DNA of 64,000 nt from Charina bottae. Taxonomy: Eukaryota > Chordata > Lepidosauria > Squamata > Charinaidae. The translations under genes and the position numbers were made by a program. The stretch spans positions 20,503,105 to 20,567,104 of the forward strand of contig JALMGJ010000018.1 of the NCBI GenBank assembly GCA_023362775.1, written 5' to 3'. Shown here in pieces: positions 37,501-49,500 of the stretch. Numbering within the stretch: position 1 is the first letter of the stretch; the number at the start of each line of letters is the position of its first letter. Below the pieces are notes generated by a model. It did not search any database. It worked only from the letters and a program-made list of their open reading frames with translations, and was not told the DNA's origin.

Positions 37501-40500
37501 GATATGTAAGGCCCCTGTCTTTACAGCTGGAGACGTAAGGAGGTATGGCAAGCTTTATCCTCCAGTGCTGTGTCTTCTCATGGTGTGAACTCTGTGACCC
37601 ATGAATCCCTTGGGGTATGACCAGGACATTTTCGTCTGAAGTCTGCATCCAGGCCCAAAATATATTGGGTCACCTTGACCAGAGATGCTCTCATTTTACT
37701 ATCTCAGGGTTATTGTATGGAAAGAAGGGATCCACATATCATTCAGTGAGAAGTGTTAGAGATATCGGGTCTCAACCAAGCATGTCTCACACAAGCTTGA
37801 AGGAGGGGCAGCTCTGCTGCAACCTAATCTTACTGCTTTGTGTGGGAGGCGCTTGAATCCCAGTTTCCTGTTCCTCTCCTTCCTTTCCTTCCTCCCTTTT
37901 CTGTTTGAATCTCAACCGGGAAGGATGGTCATCCATGACTGTCCTCGTGGCTCATACCTCTATTCAGCAAGGCCACATTGAGAAGACTGTGGGTTTGGTC
38001 AGAATCCCACAGTTTGGTCGCTCGCATGCATGGACCATTTCTACCATGAAACTGTGATCTACAATAAACTGTAAGATATTTTTATGTTACTTTACATTAA
38101 CATGTGAAGTGTGTTTATTTTGTGTTTTTGAACTGATTAAGCCTTGTGCAAGTTACTGGCACGCTTCTGCTCTGCTATAACTAATTAAAACTGCGTGGGT
38201 TTCTGTTATTAATGTTTCAGAATTCCTACAGGAAGAACATTAGGATTAAAAAAAAAAATCCAATGACTATATTACCAAAGGAAATAACATTCGTATCTTG
38301 TTGCTTCACACTCATTGACAATTGGTCTTCAGTGTAATCACCACACAAGGTGTTCTGTAGCTTCAACGTGATCTCCTGCATGCCTTGGTTGGACATGGCC
38401 TTGATGATGGCCTTGGAGGAATATCTGAAAACACAACCAGAGACACGACCACAGAGGGTTCAGTCTGTGGGTCTTTGATACCAGGAGCCAACGCTTCAAC
38501 CATGTCAATCGGCTGAACCAGCTTCTAACCTAGTGATGTGCCCACCCTCTTCTCCACAGAACCAAGGAGAATCTGCACCCATTCAGGACTTCGGAAGAAA
38601 GTGTTGAGCCAAAGAACTTCCCTCTGTCTCTCCTTCTAGAAAGTAAGTTTTAGTGATAGCACCCTTACATCCAAATGTCAAGGTGCTAATCGGCACCCGA
38701 TTCTGGAGACCGATTATGCCCATGTCAGAAAACCAGCGCTAGTTGCTGGTTGTTTCCAGGACATAATTTAAGGTGCAATTTTTAACCTTTAAGACCAGGA
38801 GGGTAAGTGTGTTCTTCTCTGGCACATTATGGCCCTGTAAGTCTGAGATCAACTCAAGTCAGGGAGAAATCACAGTTAATCCCACCTAGCCAAGAAGTCA
38901 AATAAAACCAACTTGCTGGCTTTCTCCTCCTCAAGGGACCTGTCTGATGATCGTGGTTTGCAGTTCCAGAATTTCAACCACGTGAGGGCTGCTCGTCATC
39001 CTGGCTTGACACCAGCTTCCTAAAGCCTCAGAACCCAGGGGCCTTGATCTGAATTTGGATTACTTCAAATTTAAAAAAAAAATTAAATAGGGTTGACTAA
39101 CTCCTTTGGCAGACAGATTGTCCATCCCTCTTATGCTTCCCTTGGCAATAATTAGATTCAGGGAATACCAGCCACGCTGGCAGGGAATTCTGGGAGTTGA
39201 AGGCCAGGGTAGAATGTCCCATAATCCTCTGCAATGGAGAGGCAAGTTCTGGGGGGCTAAAAAACAGACACTCCAATGATGTGAAAATATGGGCAAGTGG
39301 GGAATTGCACCCCTTACCTTCGGGAAGACGGCTTTCCATTCTTCCGTTCACAGGATCCCAAGCCAAAAATAAAAGAAGCGACAGAGTTAACAGGCGTGCA
39401 GTTGTTGACAAACGCAGAAGGGAGTTTTACAGTATTAGGTGAGCAATTATACGGACTGAGAAAGAGAAGCTTAGAAGAAAGAAAAGGGGCTAATTAGCAG
39501 ACTTGTGATGCTCCAAACAGGCTTATCCTTTTTCACTCCTGTGCTGCAAACGTGCCACTTTTCTCGAATGGCAAGGCAGCCAGCCTTTGGATTACCCTCT
39601 GCATTTATGCTTTGATTACCGCTCTATAAGCCCCTCTTCTGAGACATTCCAAAGCAATTCAGTGGAATTGCAGATTGCCTGGATGCTAAGTGACAAGAAG
39701 GGAGGGGTGAAGAAACAGGCCGTTTTTTAAAAAAAACAATCTACATAGAAGGGAAAAGGGGTGATATTCTGCAGCAAAAGAAGAGCAACCGTTTTGCATT
39801 TCCAAGATTTGCAAAACGATGCTAACAAGATTCACCAGCAACCAGCAAGATTCAGTAGCTAGCAGTAGGCATAGCAAGGAACGATTGCCCTTTGATATCA
39901 ACAAATCAGATTCATTATGAATAAAAATTGCATTGATGCTGTGAATGGTACCTCTTCCTTTCTTATTCATTTGCACACTCAGAATAGAAAGCTATAGGGG
40001 ATAATTTGCGTGGGCCACAAAGAGGGTTTATATAGCTTTGTGTTACTGTGGTTATATTCACGACTGACCACTAGAAGACACTATACAACCCATTTCATTC
40101 TTGATGGAGCTGGTCAAGCATAAGTAGCCCTCATAAGACCTAACATAATGGAAGCTGCCTATGTCTGATGAGTTCCAACAAGAAAGAAACCAGTCACATA
40201 GTGCCTCCTAGTGGTCAGTAGTGAATATAATCACTGTAATCAAAAAATAGAGAGCCAGTTTGGTGTTGCCCTTAAGGCAGTGTGTCTCAACCTTGGGAAC
40301 TTGAAGATGTGTGGACTTCAACTCCCAGAATTCCCCAGCCAGCCTTGCTGGGGAATTTCTGGGAGAATTCCAGAATCTCAGCAAGAATTCCTTGCTGGGG
40401 AATTCTGGAGTTGAAGTCCACACATCTTCAAGTTCCCAAGGCTGAGAAACACTGGGTTAAGGCACCGCGTTAGAAACCAAGAGACCGTGAGTTCTAGTCC

Positions 40501-43500
40501 CACCTTAGGCACGAAGCCAGCTGGGTGGCCTCGGGCCAGTCACTTCCTCTCAGCCCCAGGAAGGAGACAATGGCAAACCACTTCTGATAAACCTTGCCAA
40601 GAAAACTGCAGGGACTGGTCCAGGCAGTCACCAAGAATCGGACATGATTGAACGGATAAAAAAAATCAAAAATATATTCCCCCAGTGCGAATTCTATGTA
40701 GCAAAATTGGCAATATCCGCGCAGGGCGGCATTGAGCAATTTGCAGGAAACTTCCATGTTTGCCGAAGTATAAACGCTTTTCAAAACTGTGAACCGTAAG
40801 GAAGACAGAAACTAAAATTAGCCCAGGGGAAAATATGTATGCTCAGTAGCCACAGAACATTAGTTGGCCACTGATGGGACGGGGCCAGGCCACCTCCAGC
40901 AGAAATTCTCTGCCCTGCGAGATTTCATTTCAGGCCTTCTCAGGATAAAAAGGGTGGCAAGTAAGCAATTAGATGCCAGGGTTATTTATCCTAGCTCAAT
41001 GTGCAAAATGAACAGAGTCTGCCATTAGCCACCTCAAACCAGTTCCTAAGGCACAACATTCACGGCTACCATGGCAATGATTTCTCACTAGGGAAGATTC
41101 AAGCCGGAAAGAGGAGGCAGGATGAAAGAAGCTCATTGTGAAAGTGCGCAAAGCATCCAAGTCTGAAAGAAGAAGAAATCATGGTTCTATGCGTGGAGAA
41201 AGATGCGATTTGGGTATTCAGAATACATACGCCAATGTTCATCTGCCCCATTCTTTGTGAGAATTTGATGCTGTGTTGAAAGAAAGATATTTGAAGATCA
41301 TTCTAAGTGGGTTTAGAAAAACATCAGTAAGGCTAGGAAATGGAAGGCAGAGAAGGGGAAGATGCTGTGTGAGAAGAGACGGCACTCATTAAGTTTTATT
41401 TATTTATTTGTTTATTTATTTTTCAATTTCTATTACCACCCCATCTCCCCCGAAGGGGACTTGGTTGGTTTCAAAGCCTTGAATTTGGGTGGAAAAGGGT
41501 CCGCAAACGTTCTTGCACATAATTTATTGTGAATGTACTTTTAGGCCGGATAAGAACTCAACTCATAGTCTACTGCAGTGTTCCTTAAACTTTTTTCTCT
41601 CAGGACCTCTTCCCCCTTTTACAAATGACGGAGAACCCCATAAGAGCTTTTGTGGCATTTTGCTTAATATTCTTTTTATGGTGTGAATGTATGGCGTTTG
41701 AATCCACAAACCTCTGCCCACCCGTTTTGGGCAGCAAAAAAAGATGCTTACCGAGCTGCCTTGATGTTATGGTCTGTCACCACAAATTCGGAATTATTTA
41801 ATTGTTTCTTGAACTGTAAGAGAGACAAACATCAGTCACAATTGGATTCCCTGGCTGAACGTCATTCAGCATTTGTCTAACAGCAACAGTCGTTTGATGA
41901 AATGAATGTAATTGTCCAATGTGTATGCTGGAATCAATGCTTCAGTCCTTTAGGGCAGCATTTCTCAACCTCAGCAACTTTAAGATGTGTGGACTTCAAC
42001 TCCCAGAATTCCCCAGCCAGCATTCTGAATTCTGGGAGTTGAAGTCCACACATCTTAAAGTTGCCAAGGTTGAGAAACACTGATGTAGATTGTTGATATG
42101 AAGAGATAAAAGGGCACTTACTCCCTGCTTTTATCACATTTTGCCACTTAAATGCCTTTGATGTTTGCAGGTGTTTAATAAAGAAACATCAAGCTATATT
42201 TTTGCAAGCTGAATGGGCAGCTGTGTGCCTGCTCTGATCTGGATCTAGGGACTGACTGGGTGTGTGCTGGGTGCATACTCAACTGCAAATTGCCCACAGG
42301 AATTTTCTAGCAGGCAGAACCTGTGTTTCTCTGGTCCCGAAGTCCTTCCTAAAGATCTCCCTGAATTGTAATCTTTAACGTGACGCTCAGCCTAAACAAG
42401 GAGGAAAGGTGTGCACAAGCTTTGTTGCCATTTCACCTGAAGAAAACTTTCCGAGTAACATCCGCTAATAGCGAACCGACTGGACTAGTGCAAGTCACCT
42501 AGTCCCACCAGGTCGCATAATTACAGATGTTTCCAGCAAAATAATTGCGCGTGCACTGATTTCTGGCAATGGGTGTGCATTCTCCATCCTTTCCAAGCGT
42601 GACCCAGGATGAGCTTCTCTGGTTCTGCCAGGCAAGCAAATCTCTCTCATCGGCCATGCTCCTTTCCCCCTGCTGGCTGGCAGGGCCGGCTTTAAACCGG
42701 ACACAGTTCAGACTTACCCAATTTGTAGAAAGCTGTTTGGCATCGTAGTGGTCGCACGTCCTTGAGGGCTCACAAGTCAGGGAGAAGTTCATTTGGAAGC
42801 TGTAGAAGGTGACTGTGGTCGCTGAAAGGAGGAAGATAGGGAAGCTTATCTTCACCTTACCTTTAATCGTGTTTGCCTTTGATTTTGGCTCCTGAAGCTT
42901 TTGGTAGGTTTAAGGTGTGGTCTATTGATTATGTTCCCTTATAAATCTATCAGGTTTTTGAACCTATCACGGTAGTTTTTATTACCATACACATTCTGGA
43001 AGCGCCTGCAGAACTTTTTTTTAAAAAATGCTTTTTTTAAGGCATTAAAAAATACACTTTTTTGTTATTAAAAATGTGGACTGCAAGGTGTTTTTTCTTT
43101 TTTTTATAACTCTTTATTAATTTTTTCAACTTATACATAAAATACATAAAAACTAAAAAGAATGAAACAAAGAATACTGGAAGAAAAAAGAAAACTAAAA
43201 AAGTGAGAAAATGCGGAGAAGACTATTACATGGTGGCGTCCGACTTTCTACAACAAAGATATACTGTATATAACTCATTATCAATCTCTTACTCTAATTT
43301 AAACTAAGATAAACATTATTTCTATAAAGCATTTCCATCTCTATATGACATTCTCCTCTAAAACAAACTGTCTCTCCCTCTTAAAAAAACCCTTTTCTAA
43401 CATAATTGTTCACCTAATAAGCAAATACTCAAATATTATCCTACTTCACTAAAATTTTACTCCTCTCTGCCTATTAAAATAACAAAAAATAAATCATCGA

Positions 43501-46500
43501 CATTTGGTTAATGTCCTTTTACTCAAGGTTAAATCATTATCCCCAAAACAAAAACATCAACCTTTAAGAGACCATCCTGATAAACACATTTAAGCAATTA
43601 TCCGACTTCAAAATAGACTAAGGCATTTACCTATCTCAGTATTACACGCAAAGCTTTCCCCTTACAGGTCTCAATTTCAGCAGCCAGCCTTGATTCTTGA
43701 TCTCGATTTTCCAGGAACACAGCCAATCGTATCTCTCCCTCCACACCCAAAACTCTTCTTTCTTCAGAATCAAAGTTAACTTTCCACAGTCCAATTTTTC
43801 TCCCTTCACTTTTTGACTTGGAAATGTTAACCCTCATTTTCTTCTTTAAAGAAGGAGCACTACTCTCAAAGTAGTTTTCACTCTTGTCTTCTCTTTCAAG
43901 TTGTTGGTAGGCTTTAGACTCCACAAGTTCTAGGAGACGATCCAGGGCTTGGGTGACATCAAGATAAGAGTTCTTTAAAGATCGCTTTCATTCCTTTAAA
44001 GATCGCTTTCATTCCTTCCATGTCTCTCCACCGTGTGTTATCAGGAGAAAGCAGATGTAAACAAGAGCCGTTCTCATAGGAAAGCAGAGGCAGATAGCTC
44101 AAAATTCAACTCCCAACGAAGTAGATAAATCTTTTATAATCCTCAAATTGTTAAGAAAATGGCAACAAAACCGCAAAAATCTTTAAATCCCAATATTAGA
44201 ATTTAAATATTAAAAAGGCCAAATTTCCAAATTAGTAAATTCCAAAAATAATGAAAATCACCAAGAGCTTCGCATTTCTTTGTTGCAAAAGGCCTCTCTT
44301 GAGTAACAAATAAACAACAAAAAACCCTTGGTGTTTTAGAAATGGGGTGGCAAGATTTAGTGTCCGTTTTACGGCTTCGGTGCAGCCCCGAACTTGATGA
44401 CGTCCGCGCCTCCCAGCATTCTCAATCACGGATTGATCGCAGGGACTCCGTTCTGCAACCCCCACCCCCCCCACAACAAAATGCTGTCCGGAGAACAAAA
44501 GGGATGATTTCCTGGATTCTCCTTGCCCGGAGAATTCTTCAGGCTTCAGGGACCCAGCCCGCGCCCAGAAAATGCTGCGCCGTTGGCGCTGCTTAAAAAA
44601 GCAGTACCGCTCAGACTGCCATACCCCACAGGAAGCCCGTAAAGTGTTTTTTCTTAACTCAATTTCTCTTCGAGGACATGCCGCCGGGGGTTGTCTGAGC
44701 TCCCGTGCAAGGGTTGTGCCGACTTGCGTTGTGGTTTTCAGCCTGGCTGCATTTCTTTATCTGCCTGCTGTTGTTTGTATAGTTTTAGCTTGTTTTTAGT
44801 TATCATTAGCTGCTCAGAGTTGTGAATTTGAGAGGGGCCGCCATATAAATCAAATAAATAATGGCATGGCATGGCATGGCATGGCATGGCATGGCATGGC
44901 ATGGCATGGCATGGCATGAAAATTCCCATCCAGGATGTGCTTTTTTGCTGATCTGGAAATTACCTGGACTTGCCATAGGAGGGAGCCCAGGAATGAAACA
45001 AGCACTAAGCAATCTTCAAACAGTAAAACAATTTCATAACAGCTATTAATAACATCAAAAGTATAAGGACTAAGTTTTAATAACAGAGAATAGAAGAGTC
45101 GCTAGGAGACTGTATTATTATTACTATTTATTATTATTAGTTATTATTATTATTATTATTATTATTTATTGGTCGCACAGTCAGCCAGATGTTTAGACTG
45201 GATCTGGCATTTTTGTCCACCTATCGAGTCCTTCCCAAGGACATGGGATAGGCAGATGTTGTTGTTAATAATATTAAAGGTATCGTCGCAGGACGGAAGC
45301 TGTTCCAAGCAAAGCTGCTTTTTGCAATTGACGGAGGGTGATTTTTGTCAATGCCGATGGTGTTCAAGCGGTGCTCCAGATGTTTCAGAATTGCACCCAC
45401 GGGCCTATTACTATTGGTACTATCTTTGCTTTCTTTTGCCACAGTTATTCTACTTCTATTTGCGGGTCTTTGTATTTTGTGATTTCTTCCAGTTCTTTCT
45501 CTTCTCTTCTGAAAGCAAGTTCATGGTGACATGGAAGAGAAAAGATGTTACCAGGTCATGTTTGGGCCACAACTCACTGGAAGAGACCCTACGTGTTGGG
45601 TTTGGACAGCACTGGCAAGCCAATATGGCCAATATTTGATAATATACCTTTGCCTTATGCAACACCTAATTCTTCAGACATTCTGGGACTACACCTAATT
45701 TCTTGTCAACATGACATGATCCTGCAAAATCTTCCACACGTATGGAAGGTAGCAGACTGGGCCATCTGATGTACCATTCTGACATTCTCCCAAGGCCTAT
45801 CCCCCCTTATGTAGAGACCATCATGTCAACGCTTACAAAAAGAGTCTTGAGCACCCTGGAGTTCCATACCTGTAACAGTTGAATCAGGGGAGGTGATTGG
45901 TGGAAAGACAGATGTAGGTTCCTCTGCACCTATAGAAAAAAAGGGGAAGTACAGATATGAAGAAGGACAAAACATAAACCTCTAGGAATTTTGAGGTTGG
46001 AAAAAGCCTCAGAGAGACAAGGAGCACATCTGAACTTTCACAAGAATCAGGATGCGGAACAGTCATCCTGGGAGAAACGTTGCATAACAATCTCCCATCT
46101 ATTAGTTTTTTCACATCCAGAGAAATAGGGTTACTTTCTTTTATTTTTTCCTGAATTTTCCCACTGGCTTTAAGTAAATCTCTCCTGCTTTCATACTGCT
46201 TTGCAGGGGTGTCTACGTTGCTTCAATCACAATCTCAGGGACGCTATCTTGGTATTTTTTTAAACCATATCCTCTCTTGCCCCTCTTAACATGCCCCTCT
46301 TGCTTTACAACATTTTTGATGCTCTTCCTGCATTCATCTCGGTGTGGAGTATTTTGGATGCTCCCTGTGATCAGGAAAGCAGGATAAAATATGTTTGTTG
46401 CCAGATGGCTGTTAAGAGAGGATTCCCTTCAACATTCTTGCTCAGAGCTGGCATTTGATGTTGGCATCCACCAGGCATGGGCATGGAGGGAGGTCCTTTT

Positions 46501-49500
46501 CTGCCAGAAAAAAAAGGGAATCGACTCTGTTGGTTGTGGCTGTTCCTTCTTTCCTTCTTCACCCCGTTACAAAAATCTCTCTTTTAAAAAAGGGCACAAT
46601 AGGCTAGAACACAACCACCGTAGACTAGCTTCATGGAGTGGGCTTACCTGCACGGCACAACCCACCAGAAGGGGTTTGATTTGGTCATGTCATTGGGTGA
46701 AAAAGTAAGTATTCAGCCCCTTTGGACTTTTTTGAAGTTTTGCCTGTCTTTGCCACTGAATGTGATCAGAGCTTTCTCAGGGCTCCAGGGAAATGTTAAG
46801 GGAGTCTGTGTGAACACATAACACCATTGTTTCATGGAGAAATTCAGAAAATCCCAAAGGGGCCAAATACATTTTCACAGAAATGTACGACGCGTCACTG
46901 TACCAGATGAAACTGGTATTCGATCCGTCCCAGGTGTCAATGAATCTCTCTCACCTTTGTATTTCTCAGGCAGCATCCATATTTATTTATTTATCTATTT
47001 AATTTATATGGCCGCTCATCTCGTATACATGACTCTTGGTGATGCAGAGTGTGCTGTCTTATCTGCTCCAAATGACGTACCTTGTCCATAAATTGTCGTT
47101 TGTTCAAAAGAGCCATAAACCAAGAAGGAAACACATTTATGCTCTGTGGGGAGGTTCTCACGCACTTCAACCAAGATTAGACAGGGGAGGCTCATAAATA
47201 AAACGTTACAGCCTGGATTCCCGTCAGGGATCCACAAAGTTCAAAATTATAAAACAGAAAAGTAGGAAGTGAAGCAAGATTGGGTACAGGAATGCCTTGA
47301 AGAAGGAACAGCCTTCAATAGTCTAGCTCTGCATTCGCACATAAATGCTAAGCCAGGATTTGTTTTAACCATGGTTGTGGGAGAATCCAGACTTGGTCCC
47401 CACATCATTCTAAGCCATAATCTTCCTGAATGGAGCCAACTGTACTTTATTCAGGAAGCCATGCTTAAACAAACTATGGCTTAACGCAATGAGTGAATAC
47501 AGTCTAAGACTTGCAGGTAACAGTGCATCCAATCTGCTTTGTTTTCTTTGTTTCTTCTGCCAAAATAAGAGAAAAGTGAACCATGAATAATCCAGGGTAC
47601 AAGTATGACAAACTCTGATTCAAACAAGCTAGGATCTATAAAACAACAAATCATGGTTTTACATTATGGTTAATTGCCAATAAAATAATGATTTTTGGAA
47701 AAGATGCGTCTACGTCTAAACCCAAAAATAGATACACCAAGTTATGAATTTATATTTTTTGTATTTTATATATACTTTAAAATTGTAACCTGATGTATCT
47801 GTTTTTGGGTTTAGATGTAGGCCCACCTCTTTCAAAAATCATATACTGTATATTCTGAATGTCAGAAGACAAAGACGGAGGAGGCTTATTTGAAGAGTTT
47901 ATGGATACTCACCACAACGTTGGTGATGGGCAGACTCTGTTCTTACATCATTCAGAGACCAATAATTGCCCCGCCAGCTCACTACATTCCCATCATCACA
48001 ACGCTCGATCTCTTGCTGCCCTCTCACGTAATTCCACATCTGGAAATAGTGCAAGATGCCAACAAAGGATGACTGCAGGATTGGGTGTCCATTGTAGTTC
48101 TTGTGCAAATGTCCCATCACCAACGTCCCGTTAGGGCGTAGACAGCTGTGATGGACATCTGGAAGAGTTTTGTTTACCAGCTTCCTTCCATCCCAGAAGA
48201 GCTCCAAGAGATGCTTCTGGCTGTCCCAGACACAGCAGATTTGGTGCATCTTATAGGCCACAATATGCTCTCTCAGATTGATGTGCCTGCCCAGAAGGAA
48301 CATCTGCAGGCTGGAATTATGGGCAAACAGAGCCAATTCCACCTCGTTAATGTCAGTGGAGGGGCTGCTGATATCGTAGGAGAAGGCTGTCCCGCTCTCC
48401 ACACTTTCTTCAGTCTTGTTGAGATCAATGCACACGGTAAATGCGCAAAGTTCAGGGACATGCTGGTTGGCCAAGGAAACATATTTGATTTTCTGTCCCA
48501 GTAAAACCAGCTGCTTCCCTTTCAGAGATACCGATCCTGTTTATGACAGAAGAACAGGAAGATCTAAGGAAGGCACCTCAACCCATTTGACCGTATAGCT
48601 GAGGTCATGATCCCCTGAAGAGTGAATTTTCAAAAATCGTAAAACATAGGAAGAAAAATCAACTATACTGTATACACACACACACACACACACACACCAT
48701 ACATACATACATACATACATACATACAGAAACATTAACAAAGTGTGAACAGTTGAGTAGACAAGAGTGAAAAGTGAGTAATACTCCATTAGAAAAAGACT
48801 CCACTATAGGTTCTACTTAAAAATCAGGGGAAATCTGATATAATAACCCCCAAACATGAAATAGACAGGTGGCATCTGGGGGAGACCAAATGAATGTGTG
48901 GTGCAACATGCCAAGCAAAGTGAACGTTAAACCTGAATGGGTTTGGGGAGAGGGGTTCAGCCCTATTGTGTGAATGCAGACCATGAGGTTGGCTGACAAA
49001 TCGAATGGATTCTGCAAAGCGCAAACAAGGGTCACCAGCTTAGGCAACCGTCGTGAACGTAGGCAGTGGGCGTCAGATGGATGCAACTTCCTAAATGTTC
49101 CTTCTGCCCCCACAGTGACGACAACTCTCAAGACTGGAGCTGGGATGAACCATCTTGACTTTCCTGACCACATCCTGCGAAGTCCTTGTGGGGTACATCA
49201 GTTCAAGCTGCATATAGGGAAACTGCATTTGTGGTCCGTGAGTTGAGTTGAAATCACCTCGTATGTTCTGGTGCATTAAAGGGAAGCTAGACTAGAACAG
49301 CTGTATTTCATACATGGGGGATTTTTTAAAAACAGGGGGAGCGTTCAGACGTGAAACTTTCTCATACATCAAGTCCATGGAAATGAAGCTACAAGTTGAG
49401 TAAATAATCACAAAGGGAAATCTGTTCATGGAAATTGATTCCAAGGATTAAGGGGTGGATCCTCAGAAACAGTGTAGGGCCCCTGCTGGAAGGGAAAATT

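Noticed and set aside
39097..39450. Possible extra ADGRG4 exon (signal-peptide-like frame on the minus strand and a GTAAGG donor)
   Set aside because: The flanking exons 41752-41813 and 38276-38424 already join in phase (CG|A), and the candidate has no acceptor or phase that fits between them. Part of it resembles a MITE arm.
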